In this document: positions 27,903 through 36,202 of the stretch, in pieces
Position numbering within the stretch: the first letter of the stretch is position 1
Layout: each line of letters starts with the position of its first letter
Source of the DNA: Pseudarthrobacter polychromogenes
Lineage (GTDB): Bacteria > Actinomycetota > Actinomycetes > Actinomycetales > Micrococcaceae
Length of the DNA: 64,000 nucleotides
NCBI RefSeq assembly: GCF_014644495.1
Contig: NZ_BMKU01000006.1
Coordinates: 166,964-230,963, forward strand
Reading direction: 5' to 3'
Program-made: the position numbers and the translations under genes
The notes under the pieces: model-generated
The model's input: the letters and a program-made list of their open reading frames with translations, nothing else
Database searches by the model: none
What the model was told of the DNA's origin: nothing

Positions 27903-28853
27903 ATGACCATGCCCGCAGCCACCACAACCCGCCAGCTCAGCGTCCTGGACGACGGCGCCGCCCTCAGCTTCACCGCCAACGGCCGGACCATCGCCACCTA
28001 TACCTACAAGCCCACCGACGACCAGTACGAAAGCCCGCGGCCGTTCTTCCACCCGCTGACAACCCTGGAAGGCGACGAGGTCACCATTTCGCGTCCATGG
28101 GACCACGTCTGGCACAAGGGACTGTCCTGGGCACTGCCCAACGTGGGAAAGCACAACTTCTGGGGCGGTGCCACGTACACCCGCGCCACCGAGTACGCGA
28201 ACCTGGACAACAACGGCGCCATGACCCACCAGGCATTCGCGGCGGTCAAGGAAACCGAAGCGGGGATCACGGCGTCGGAATCCCTTGCCTGGACGTCCCA
28301 GGACGGGGAACCTGTCATCGCGGAGAACCGCCGTTTCAGCATCCAGCTCCTGGACGGCGACGGCACGGAGGGCGCCTACGCCATCCTGTTCGAGTCCGAA
28401 ATAAGCAACATTTCCGGCGAGGTCATCACCATCGGAAGCCCCACCACCGAGGGCCGGGACAACGCAGGCTACGGCGGGCTGTTCTGGCGTGGCCCGCGGT
28501 CCTTCACCGGCGGCGAGTTCCGCAGCCCGGAGGGAACGGGCGGGGACGAGTTCATGGGAACACGCTCACCGTGGATCGCCTTCACCGGGAAGCATGACGA
28601 CACATGCCGGTCCTCCACCATCCTCTTCACGGAGGACGGCGCCAACCCCGGTGCTCCTACCCAGTGGTTCGCCAGGTCATCGATGTTCGCATGCCTGGGC
28701 TCGGCTCCGTTCTTCAGCCGGGAGGTGCCGCTGGAGGAAGGCTCACCCCTGACCTACCGCTACGCCGTGGTGGTCGCCGACGGCGCGGTGGACGGGACGC
28801 GCGCCGCAGCCTTGGCCGGAGCGGCGCAGCAGGCACTGGAAAGCTGGGCATAA
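27903..28853 (+). CDS. PmoA-like protein (DUF6807)
   Basis: Protein of 316 residues matching the so-called methane oxygenase PmoA family (DUF6807), whose name is misleading: members occur in sugar loci of soil bacteria, not in methanotroph oxygenase. Features are YESPRPFFHPL near residue 40, a DHVWHKGL stretch, NFWGG, and a C-terminal ARSSMFACLGSAPFFS. It has a strong ribosome site (AAGGAG) and is followed at 2 bp by a cupin gene. A role in handling an oxidised sugar with the adjacent dehydrogenase is likely but unproven. Confidence 0.8.
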   Translation: MTMPAATTTRQLSVLDDGAALSFTANGRTIATYTYKPTDDQYESPRPFFHPLTTLEGDEVTISRPWDHVWHKGLSWALPNVGKHNFWGGATYTRATEYANLDNNGAMTHQAFAAVKETEAGITASESLAWTSQDGEPVIAENRRFSIQLLDGDGTEGAYAILFESEISNISGEVITIGSPTTEGRDNAGYGGLFWRGPRSFTGGEFRSPEGTGGDEFMGTRSPWIAFTGKHDDTCRSSTILFTEDGANPGAPTQWFARSSMFACLGSAPFFSREVPLEEGSPLTYRYAVVVADGAVDGTRAAALAGAAQQALESWA

Positions 28854-28855
28854 CC

Positions 28856-29587
28856 GTGGGATCCACGTTCCCCGGTGCCACCGGTCTTTCCGAGGTCACC
28901 ATCTATGACTGGCCCGGCGCGGACGGCTGCGCCGGCGGTTCACCGCACATGCACACCGCCTCCACGGAAGCGTATGTGGTGCTGGAAGGCACAGGCCGGC
29001 TGGAGACCCTGAACTCGGACGGCTTCACCTCCACGCCGCTGGAGCCCGGGGTGGTGCTGTGGTTCACCCCCGGAACGGTGCACCGCGCCGTCAATGACTC
29101 GGGCGATCTCAAGGTCCTGGTGGTGATGCAGAACGCCGGGCTGCCGGAAAACGGGGACGCCGTGATGACGTTCCCGCCTCAGCACCTGATGGACGCCGAA
29201 TCGTACGGAAGGGCCGCCGCGCTGGAAATTAAGGATGCCGACGCCGGACTGGCCGAAGGGGAAGAGGCGGCCCGCCGTCGTCGTGATTTGGCGCTGGATG
29301 GGTACTTGGCGCTGAAAGCCGCCGTGATTGAATCCGGGCCTGCGGCCCTCGCGGAGTTCCATGCCGCGGCTGCCCGCCTGGTGGCTCCCAGGACCGCAGC
29401 CTGGGCCGAACTCCTGGCTGGAGGCGCAGCGGGGCAGGCGGAGAACACCCGGCAGCAGCTGGCCTCTCTGGACGCGGCGGAAAGTTTCTACCTGGGCAAG
29501 GCGCGGACTACCATGGGGCAACGGAAGAATCGCAGGGTTTACGGCATGTGCGGCCGCATCCAGACGTGGGAACTTTCCGATAGCTAA
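28856..29587 (+). CDS. Cupin-domain protein with C-terminal extension
   Basis: Protein of about 243 residues. An N-terminal cupin barrel carries the metal-binding pattern GSPHMHTASTEAYVVLEG and later FTPGTVHRAVND, and a helical C-terminal part of about 130 residues is of unknown role. I choose the GTG at 28856, two bases after the previous stop; the frame is open further upstream but only as a shadow of the PmoA-like gene. Likely a sugar isomerase, epimerase or sensor acting with its neighbours. Confidence 0.75.
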   Translation: MGSTFPGATGLSEVTIYDWPGADGCAGGSPHMHTASTEAYVVLEGTGRLETLNSDGFTSTPLEPGVVLWFTPGTVHRAVNDSGDLKVLVVMQNAGLPENGDAVMTFPPQHLMDAESYGRAAALEIKDADAGLAEGEEAARRRRDLALDGYLALKAAVIESGPAALAEFHAAAARLVAPRTAAWAELLAGGAAGQAENTRQQLASLDAAESFYLGKARTTMGQRKNRRVYGMCGRIQTWELSDS

Positions 29588-29619
29588 GCCGGGCCTGTCC
29601 CGGCCGAAAGGACGGCTTG

Positions 29620-30642
29620 GTGAGCAAGCAGGACACGGGGCGCGCCACGATCAGTGAGATTGCCCGCGAAGCCGGGGTCTCCGTTCCCACTGTTTCCAAG
29701 GTGTTGAACGGGCACGCCCATGTGGCGGCGGAGACCCGGGCGCGGGTGGAGGAGATCATTGCCCGGCGCGACTATGCGCGCCGCCCGGCCAAGCAGCGGA
29801 AGAAGGCCGGGCTGGTGGACCTGGTGTTTCCGGGGATGGGCTCGGAATGGGCCCTGGAAATCATCGAGGGCGTTGAGCGCGTGGCGCAGCTTGCCGGCTA
29901 CGGCACGGTGGTGAGCAGCCTCAGCCTGGACGGCTCGCGCATCCGCCCGTGGTTGGCGAACGTTGCCGAGCGGAAGTCGGACGGTCTGCTGATGGCGGTT
30001 TACCAGCTGGACGCCAAGCAGATCCAGCGGATCAAGTCGCTGGGCATCCCCGTGGTGCTGATTGATCCGGTGGGGCAGCCCGGCCCGGACCTGATGACGG
30101 TGGGCGCAGCCAACTGGGACGGCGGGTACTCGGCCACGCAGCACCTCCTGCAGCTGGGGCACAAGCGGATCGGCATGATTGGCGGCCGCGAGGACCTGCA
30201 GTGCAGCAGCGCGCGCGAAGACGGCTACAGCTCTGCGCTGCGCCGGGCGGGGATTCAGGTGGATCCTGCCCTCATGGTTCCCGGCGACTTCTCCATCGAG
30301 TCCGGCGAGGCCGCCACCCGCAAACTGCTGCAGCTGGAGGACCGGCCCACCGCGATCTTCACGGGCAACGATGACCAAGCGCTGGGTGCCTACCGGGCGG
30401 CGCGCGCGGCCGGGCTGAGCATTCCCGACGACCTGTCCATCGTGGGGTTTGACGACATCCCCGCGGCCGAGTGGGTGGAGCCCGGGCTGACAACCGTCCG
30501 GCAGCCCGTGGTGCAGATGGCCGAGACGGCCATGCGCGCGCTGCTCCGCCACCTGGACGGGGACGAGGAACTGCCCCAGCGGATCGAGCTGGGAACCGAG
30601 CTGGTGGTGCGCGGCTCCACGGCTCCACCGCGCAAAGGCTGA
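29620..30642 (+). CDS. LacI-family transcriptional regulator
   Basis: Regulator of 340 residues with the LacI helix-turn-helix ATISEIAREAGVSVPTVSKVLNG at residues about 9-31, a hinge helix, and a periplasmic-binding-like effector domain containing GFDDIPAAEWVEPGLTTVRQP. The GTG at 29620 has AAAGGA upstream. It follows the cupin gene by 32 bp, so it may be part of that operon. The GAAACT-N7-AGTTTC sites before the GH42 and GH3 genes are good candidates for its binding sites, with a plant oligosaccharide as inducer. Confidence 0.87.
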   Translation: MSKQDTGRATISEIAREAGVSVPTVSKVLNGHAHVAAETRARVEEIIARRDYARRPAKQRKKAGLVDLVFPGMGSEWALEIIEGVERVAQLAGYGTVVSSLSLDGSRIRPWLANVAERKSDGLLMAVYQLDAKQIQRIKSLGIPVVLIDPVGQPGPDLMTVGAANWDGGYSATQHLLQLGHKRIGMIGGREDLQCSSAREDGYSSALRRAGIQVDPALMVPGDFSIESGEAATRKLLQLEDRPTAIFTGNDDQALGAYRAARAAGLSIPDDLSIVGFDDIPAAEWVEPGLTTVRQPVVQMAETAMRALLRHLDGDEELPQRIELGTELVVRGSTAPPRKG

Positions 30643-30695
30643 CCAGCCGCCGGCAGGTCTGTTGCCCGCGGCCCAACGCCCATAGGGTGGGGGCC

Positions 30696-31022
30696 ATGGC
30701 TGATACATTCCCGTCCCTGATTGAAGCATTCAAGAACATTGGCGTCTCCAGGGCGTACGGTTCCCCGGTCCAGCTCGGAGGGGAAGAGGTCATTCCAGTG
30801 GCGCTGGTGTCCTTCGGCTTTGGCGGAGGCGGCGAAGCCGGGCCGGACGGTGCCTCCGGCGGCGGTGGAGGCGGAATGGTGCTGCCGCTTGGTGTGTACC
30901 GGAACGTCGGCGGGCAGGTGTCCTTCCGGCCCAACACCGTGGTGGCACTGGTTTGCCTGGTGCCGGTCATTTCGGCGGTCGGGGCGGCGGTGCGTAAGGC
31001 GATCAAGGCCGCGAAAGCGTAG
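30696..31022 (+). CDS. GerW/YtfJ-family protein
   Basis: Small protein of 108 residues with the spore-protein YtfJ family pattern: IGVSRAYGSPVQLGGEEVIPVALVSFGFGGG, then a glycine-rich stretch and a C-terminal hydrophobic helix VVALVCLVPVISAVGAAV. Non-sporulating actinobacteria commonly carry such proteins; the function there is not known. The ATG at 30696 is the only one that fits the family start. Confidence 0.8.
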   Translation: MADTFPSLIEAFKNIGVSRAYGSPVQLGGEEVIPVALVSFGFGGGGEAGPDGASGGGGGGMVLPLGVYRNVGGQVSFRPNTVVALVCLVPVISAVGAAVRKAIKAAKA

Positions 31023-31116
31023 CGGGAAAGCCCGGTGCTACCTTGCCGCGCAGCGAGGTGCCGCCGCGCTGGAACCGGCCGTCCCGCCGTCGTACGCCCG
31101 GGTCTAGACTGACCGC

Positions 31117-31464
31117 ATGGGTGACGTTGACGATTCCCTTGCCGCTCTGCCCGAACCTGAACGTGTCTGCCTGCAGCGCGTTATCGCGGCCGCGCGGCGT
31201 ATCGTCCCGGACGCCGAGGAAGGCCGAAGCTACGGGATGCCTGCCCTGAAGCTGGACGGCAAACCGCTGATCGGCGTGGTGGCGGCCGCCAAGCACCTCT
31301 CCATCTTCCCTTTCTCGCCCGAGGTGGTGGACGCCGTCGCACCCAGGCTGGAGGGCTTCTCACTGTCCAAGGGCACAGTCCGCTTCACCCCGGACCATCC
31401 CGTCCCCGAGGACGTGGTGGAGGAGATGGTCCGGCTTCGGCGGGCGGAGATCCGCAAGAAATGA
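31117..31464 (+). CDS. DUF1801-family protein
   Basis: Small cytoplasmic protein of 115 residues of the YdhG/DUF1801 type, recognised by ALPEPERVCLQRVIAAARRIVPDAEEGRSYGMPALKLDGKPLIGVVAAAKHLSIFPF. Members are sometimes called iron chaperones by analogy to frataxin, without firm evidence here. It precedes a DinB-like gene by 22 bp. Confidence 0.8.
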   Translation: MGDVDDSLAALPEPERVCLQRVIAAARRIVPDAEEGRSYGMPALKLDGKPLIGVVAAAKHLSIFPFSPEVVDAVAPRLEGFSLSKGTVRFTPDHPVPEDVVEEMVRLRRAEIRKK

Positions 31465-31486
31465 CCGCTGCACGAAGGACGGAACC

Positions 31487-31999
31487 GTGAAAACCAACGA
31501 ACTGCTGCTGGACGCCTTTGGCCGGATCCGCGAAACCGTGGAGGCCACCCTTGAAGGGCTCGACGCCGGGACGCTGGCCCTGCGGCCAGAAGGCACCGGC
31601 AACTCGATCGCCTGGCTGGCCTGGCACCTGGGCCGCGTGGAGGATGCGCAGGTGGCGGACGTCGCCGGCCGCGAGCAGGTGTGGACCGCGCAGGATTTTG
31701 TGGGCCGCTTCGGCCTGCCGTTGTCCCGGAAAGACACCGGGTACGGCCATTCCAGTGAGCAGGTGGACGCCGTGCGCGCTGAGCCGGGACTGCTCCTGGA
31801 TTACTACAACGCCGTCCACCGGCAGACCGTGGACTTCCTGGAGACACTCGGTGATGGCGACCTTGACCGCGTCGTGGACACCCGCTGGGACCCGCCTGTC
31901 ACCCTCGGCGTGCGGCTTGTCAGCACTCTCGCGGACTGCCTCCAGCACGTGGGACAGGCCGCGTACGCCAGGGGCCTGAAACCGCCGCAGGGACAGTAA
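31487..31999 (+). CDS. DinB/DUF664-family protein
   Basis: Protein of 170 residues forming a predicted four-helix bundle of the DinB superfamily. The metal-ligand histidines expected for the fold are in LAWHLGRVED and LADCLQHVGQAAYARG. In actinobacteria such proteins include mycothiol-dependent enzymes; no substrate is evident. It is probably cotranscribed with the DUF1801 gene. Confidence 0.8.
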   Translation: MKTNELLLDAFGRIRETVEATLEGLDAGTLALRPEGTGNSIAWLAWHLGRVEDAQVADVAGREQVWTAQDFVGRFGLPLSRKDTGYGHSSEQVDAVRAEPGLLLDYYNAVHRQTVDFLETLGDGDLDRVVDTRWDPPVTLGVRLVSTLADCLQHVGQAAYARGLKPPQGQ

Positions 32000-32219
32000 A
32001 AATTACCTATTTCCGTGGGCGCAATTCGGTTCCATAATGGCCACGTAGGCTTCGGGGACCCTCGCGCCATTGATGGCTGGCGGGGCACGCAGAGTTCCAG
32101 GTGGCCGCCCCGGAAGTGGCGCGACGGGCGGCCATGTGCCCCGTACCGGACTGTCCCGGGGGAGCGCAGCCGGGGGAGAGCAACCGCCATCAGCGCGCAC
32201 AACGCATAAAGGAATCACC

Positions 32220-32597
32220 ATGCTCAAAGATTCAGCAATCATGGCTGTTCTTCCCGCGAAGGACATCAACAGGGCCAAGGATTTCTACCGTGACAAGCTG
32301 GGGCTGGAACCCTCCGAAACCATCGAGGACAGCCTGATGTACCGCTGCGGCAACGGCACCAGCTTCCTCATCTACCAGACCGACAACGCCGGCAGTGCCA
32401 AGAACACCCAGATGGGCTGGGAGACGGACAACCTTGAACGCGAAATGGAGGAACTGCGCGGCCGCGGCGTCACTTTCGAGGACTACGATTTCCCCGGCCT
32501 GAAGACGGAGAACGGCGTGTCCACCGACTCATTCGGAAAGGGCGCCTGGTTCCTGGACAGCGAGGGAAACATCCTGAACATCGCCCAGCGCGCGTAG
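32220..32597 (+). CDS. VOC-family protein (glyoxalase/dioxygenase fold)
   Basis: Protein of 125 residues with the vicinal-oxygen-chelate fold: MAVLPAKDINRAKDFYRDKLGLEP, LMYRCGNGTSFLIYQ and WFLDSEGNILNIAQ. Good AAAGGA site before the ATG. Possible roles are glyoxalase-like isomerase, antibiotic-binding protein or dioxygenase; sequence alone does not decide. Confidence 0.83.
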   Translation: MLKDSAIMAVLPAKDINRAKDFYRDKLGLEPSETIEDSLMYRCGNGTSFLIYQTDNAGSAKNTQMGWETDNLEREMEELRGRGVTFEDYDFPGLKTENGVSTDSFGKGAWFLDSEGNILNIAQRA

Positions 32598-32628
32598 TTC
32601 AGGGGGCGGTTCCCGAAGGGAAGATTAC

Positions 32629-32650
32629 GACGGCGGCACGCGCCGCCGTC
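32629..32650. terminator. GC-rich palindrome after the VOC gene
   Basis: Stem GACGGCGGC (32629-32637) / GCCGCCGTC (32642-32650) with a 4-base loop, 31 bp after the stop. There is no T tract. The same core recurs in other intergenic gaps (48105, 63412). Confidence 0.5.
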
Positions 32651-32813
32651 GGCCGCCGCACCGTGGTGCGCAGGGCTTTTTATCCGCAGTGTTACACCAA
32701 AGATCAAGGCGGGATCAAGGCAGAATCAACGTTGCCTCAGGCTTCCCGCAGTTTCCGCATTTCCGGGTTTCCCGGGAAATAGGCTCCTCACCATAACCAC
32801 TTGTGGCTAAGCA

Positions 32814-32846
32814 AAAGGCCCGGCGTGCTGCCGGGCCTTTATTTGT
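32814..32846 (+). terminator. Rho-independent terminator-like hairpin
   Basis: An 11-bp perfect stem AAAGGCCCGGC/GCCGGGCCTTT with a 5-base loop is followed by ATTTGTTG. It lies only about 15 bp before the start of the nuclease-like gene at 32861, so it either ends upstream transcripts or acts as an attenuator in that gene's leader. Confidence 0.65.
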
Positions 32847-32860
32847 TGGGGGAAAAATCA

Positions 32861-34049
32861 ATGACGAACCATGGGACCGGGCTGGGGCCTGCCCCGTCGG
32901 CTTCGACGCCCGGACCGCGGCCGCGGCCACGGCGGAAATCCGGCGCCATCGCACTCGGGATCTCCCTGGCACTCTTCGTAGCCGGAGCCGCTTCGCTGCC
33001 TAAGGCATTCTCCGGAGACCTGGAGCCCGCCGCCGCGCAGAGCACAGCTACGGCAGCCCCCCTCCACAGCCAGCACGGCCCCATCAGCCGCGCCTCCACC
33101 GTCATCCGCTCCACCAGCCCGGGACACGGGCGCGCCGCTGGATCCAGAGACCACTGCCCTGGTGGCGCAGGGTGCCACGGTGGAAGCTCCAAGGCTGCAG
33201 CCTGCCTTCGCCACCAAGGCGGCCGACCTGCTGGCCACCCTGCCCATCAAGGGCCGTGCGCCCAAGACTGGATATGACCGCGCCTTGTTCGGCCAGGCGT
33301 GGGCGGACGTGGACCGGAACGGATGCGACACCCGGAATGACATCCTGGGGCGCGACCTGACGGGTATCACGTTCACGAACAGTGTGCCCTGCAAGGTGCA
33401 GTCCGGGATGCTGGCCGACCCGTACACAGGAACATCCATCAGCTTCCTGCGGGGGAGCGGGACCAGCAGCAAGGTTCAGATCGACCACGTTGTTGCGCTC
33501 AGCGACGCCTGGCAGAAGGGTGCCCAGCAGTTGACCACGGAACAGCGGACGGCGTTCGCCAACGATCCGCTGAACCTGCAGGCCACGGACGGGCCCACCA
33601 ACCAGAAGAAGGGCGACGGCGACGCCGCCACGTGGCTGCCGCCGAACAAGGGGTTCCGGTGCGAATACATTGCCCGGCAGATTTCGGTGAAAGCGACATA
33701 CCGCCTGTGGGTCACCCAGGCCGAACACAACGCGATGGCCGCCATCCTGGCCAGTTGCGCGGACCAGTTGGCGCCCACCAACCAGGCTCCTGCCGCTCCA
33801 GCGCCCGCACCAGCCCAGGCTGAGCCGGCACCGATCGCCGCGGCACCCGCCCCGGCTCCGGACGCGGTTCCGGCTCCCGTTGCGCCCGCACCGGTGGTTC
33901 CAGCGGCTGCCCCTGCTGCCCCGGCACCTGCCTACTACGCCAACTGTGCCGCTGCCCGCGCTGCCGGTGCTGCCCCGATCTTCGCCGGCCAGGCAGGTTA
34001 CCGGGCCGGGCTGGACCGCGATTCTGACGGCGTCGCCTGCGAAGGCTGA
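32861..34049 (+). pseudogene. Secreted HNH-nuclease-like protein with Excalibur domain, apparent frameshift
   Basis: The gene begins MTNHGTGLG after GGGGGA, with a membrane-anchor or signal segment (IALGISLALFVAGAASL), then a Ser/Thr/Ala/Pro linker. In a run of six C at 33057-33062 the frame is lost; removing one C continues the linker smoothly (AAPSTASTAPSAAPPPSS) into an intact DUF1524/HNH-like nuclease domain containing QIDHVVALSDAW, NDPLNLQATDGPTNQKKG and a C-terminal Ca-binding Excalibur domain (DRDSDGVACEG). The mature protein would be about 395 residues. It is a genuine inactivating mutation, a phase-variable tract or a sequencing error; the rest of the coding sequence is undamaged, which favours a recent or reversible event. 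Confidence 0.72.
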
Positions 34050-34114
34050 CCCACTGGCTTGGGGTTTACACGCCCCATGTGCATCACCATCACCACCATT
34101 TCCTAGGGGGAAAC

Positions 34115-35032
34115 ATGACCAATTATTCGAACCACCCATATGCTCCTGCGCAGCCGCAGCAGCGCTGGAAACCAACCGTGCTTTTCTGGATTGTGGCGGC
34201 AGTGCTGCTGCTCCTGCTCATTCCCTTCGCCTTGGTGGGTGGGCTGGGAATGGTGCTGTTTATTCTTGGCCTTGCTGCCCTGCTCACCGGGCTTTATGCA
34301 TTCCTTTTCAAACGCCGGTCCTGGGTGGGGCTGCCGCACCGCAAGTCCGGCGGGCTGGTAGCCGTTTCCGGATTTGTTGCATTGATCCTGGGTGCGGGCG
34401 TAGTTGGTGCTACCGCTGCCCCGCGCGTGGATACGGACAAGGCAACCCTGGTCAGTCCCGTTGAACAGTCGGCAACGGCAACGGCTACGCCAACTCCCAC
34501 ACCAACGGCAACGAACCCTGCCAACTCCACCTGCGCTACGGCTGCTGAGACGCGCAAGCACAACAACCAAACGCTCATCTGCACTGCGGGAAGCGACCAG
34601 CGGTTGGTGTGGATGTCTGAGGCCGATTCACAGCGAGTCGTTGCCGAGAAGGCGGCAGCAGAAAAGGCGGCGGCAGAAAAGGCTGCTGCTGAGCAAGCCG
34701 CCGCTGAGCAGGCTGCTGCCGCGCAGGCTGCGGCGGAGAAAGCAGCGGCGGACAAGGCTGCCGCTGATCAAGCTGCGGCTCAGCAGGCTGCCGCAGAACA
34801 GGCAGCACAAGCAGCTGCAGCCCAGGCCGCGGCTGAGCAGGCGGCGCGGGATGCAGCAGCCCGCCAGGCTGTCCCCGTTGAACCGGCTCCCGCAGCGCCG
34901 GCGCCGTCGTCCGTTTACTACCCCAACTGTGCAGCTGCCAAGGCAGCGGGAGCGGCGCCGCTGTACCGGGGCCAGCCGGGCTACCGCCCAGGGATGGATG
35001 GCGACTCCGACGGCGTGGCCTGCGAGCGCTGA
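34115..35032 (+). CDS. Membrane-anchored Excalibur-domain protein with Ala-rich helix
   Basis: Protein of 305 residues. Two to three transmembrane helices (about 20-45, 47-65, 78-100) are followed by a Thr/Pro linker, a small cysteine-containing region (CATAAETRKHNNQTLICTAGSDQRLVW), a long alanine-rich stretch of repeated AAAEKAAAEQ-like units (about 180-260) that should form a rigid helix, and a C-terminal Excalibur domain with GDSDGVACER. The end is very like that of the upstream nuclease, suggesting duplication of the domain. The ATG at 34115 follows TAGGGGGAAAC. Confidence 0.8.
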   Translation: MTNYSNHPYAPAQPQQRWKPTVLFWIVAAVLLLLLIPFALVGGLGMVLFILGLAALLTGLYAFLFKRRSWVGLPHRKSGGLVAVSGFVALILGAGVVGATAAPRVDTDKATLVSPVEQSATATATPTPTPTATNPANSTCATAAETRKHNNQTLICTAGSDQRLVWMSEADSQRVVAEKAAAEKAAAEKAAAEQAAAEQAAAAQAAAEKAAADKAAADQAAAQQAAAEQAAQAAAAQAAAEQAARDAAARQAVPVEPAPAAPAPSSVYYPNCAAAKAAGAAPLYRGQPGYRPGMDGDSDGVACER

Positions 35033-35053
35033 CCATCTGCGCCCAGCAACACG

Positions 35054-35092
35054 ATGCCGTGGATACCCTCGCAGGGTGTCCACGGCATTTTT
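35054..35092. terminator. Strong bidirectional terminator
   Basis: Long imperfect stem beginning ATGCCGTGGA (35054) and ending TCCACGGCAT (35088), with an inner ACCCT/AGGGT pair and a 3-base loop, followed by five T. It sits between convergent genes and would end the Excalibur-protein transcript. Confidence 0.8.
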
Positions 35093-35118
35093 GTTGGTTG
35101 GTCCTGGCGTTCCACCTG

Positions 35119-35553
35119 TCAGTGCGACGTCAGTTCGCGCATCAGTCCGAGCTGTCCCAGGAACTCCACCTGGTCGAAGTAGAAGTGGTGGGACGTGATT
35201 TCGCCTCCTTCGACCCGGGCGATATCGCAGCTCCGGACCCTGATCTGCTTCCCTGTCGCCGGTATTGTCTCTCCGGTCGGCAGGCTCAGCGGCCCGGTGT
35301 TTGTCCCTACGACGAAGCCCTCGTCAATGGCCACGTTCCCGGCCTCGTAGCTGTCACCGTGCTCGTACCGGACGTCGGGCATCGACTCCCAGAAGTGGAA
35401 GAGATAGGTGGTGATGGCGTCGCGCCCGGTCAGTTCCCCCTCGTCGGGGGTGTAGGCAACAGCGTTGGCGGCGTAGCACCGGGCCAGCGTCTCTTTGTCT
35501 TTTTCGTCCATGGCCGTGGTGAGACGGTCCATGACTTCGCGTGCCTGTCCCAT
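35119..35553 (-). CDS. SnoaL-like / ester-cyclase-fold protein
   Basis: Protein of 144 residues of the NTF2-like SnoaL group, beginning MGQAREVMDRLTTAMDEKDKETLARCYAANAVAYTPDEGELTGRDAI. The ATG at 35553 has GGAGGT nine bases upstream; the longer frame has no support. Such proteins act as polyketide cyclases, isomerases or binding proteins. No gene partner is evident. Confidence 0.8.
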   Translation of the reverse strand: MGQAREVMDRLTTAMDEKDKETLARCYAANAVAYTPDEGELTGRDAITTYLFHFWESMPDVRYEHGDSYEAGNVAIDEGFVVGTNTGPLSLPTGETIPATGKQIRVRSCDIARVEGGEITSHHFYFDQVEFLGQLGLMRELTSH

Positions 35554-35683
35554 TGTGGACCTCCAATTTTGGGCGGCCTCACGGAAGCGGGGGCCGCTTC
35601 GTGGATTGGCTTCGGCTGCTGCCGGAACCACTTTAATTGCACGTCCGCCGCAATATGCTGTCAACGGACACGGCTACCCTGCT

Positions 35684-36082
35684 TCAGAACGGCAGCGTCA
35701 CCAGTGCCAGCAGGGCCGGAACGGTGGCGCCCAGGGTGCCCGGGATGCTGTCGCCCTTCTTCGGATAGTGGCCCAGCATGTCCGCCAGGAACATGGCCGG
35801 AGCGGTCAGCACCATGTTCAGGCAGCAGTAGACCACCAGGGTGTAGCCCACCACCAGGTAGCCCATGTTCACCGCGGCCACCCCCGCCAGGACTCCCAGG
35901 CCGATCACCAGGTTCCGGAACCCGGTGGGGATGGCCCACATCATCACGGCCGGAACGTTCCGCGGCGGGGTACTCAGGAACTTCTGCGCCCACGGCCGGT
36001 GCATCAGGAAGCTTTCCAGCGGGAACACCGCGATGTACACCACGGCGGCGAGGACCGCGAAGATCTGGGATACGGCGTTCAT
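35684..36082 (-). CDS. DUF1304 family membrane protein
   Basis: Small integral membrane protein of 132 residues with about four helices. The family pattern IAVFPLESFLMHRPWAQKF and FRNLVIGLGVLAGVAAVNMG is clear. Function unknown. It is divergent from the LuxR-type regulator gene with 120 bp between them. Confidence 0.82.
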   Translation of the reverse strand: MNAVSQIFAVLAAVVYIAVFPLESFLMHRPWAQKFLSTPPRNVPAVMMWAIPTGFRNLVIGLGVLAGVAAVNMGYLVVGYTLVVYCCLNMVLTAPAMFLADMLGHYPKKGDSIPGTLGATVPALLALVTLPF

Positions 36083-36149
36083 GAGGGAAGAGTACGACGC
36101 CGGTGCTCACCTTCCCCATCCCCTGCCAGGGTGTTCCGGGGTGCTCGGG

Positions 36150-36170
36150 GATTCCCCACTTTGGGGGATT
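36150..36170. promoter_or_regulatory. Inverted repeat before the LuxR-type gene
   Basis: GATTCCCC-ACTTT-GGGGGATT lies in the DUF1304-luxR divergent region, 33 bp before the regulator's ATG. Its position suits an operator for autoregulation, but nothing else supports this. Confidence 0.35.
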
Positions 36171-36202
36171 GCGGTGCGGCCACCCGGGCGGATACTGGAG
36201 CT

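Noticed and set aside
34079..34114. A GTG followed by six histidine codons, like an engineered His tag
   Set aside because: It lies upstream of the real ATG at 34115, overlaps the ribosome site (TAGGGGG), and nothing else suggests a vector; a chance run of CAT/CAC codons in leader DNA.
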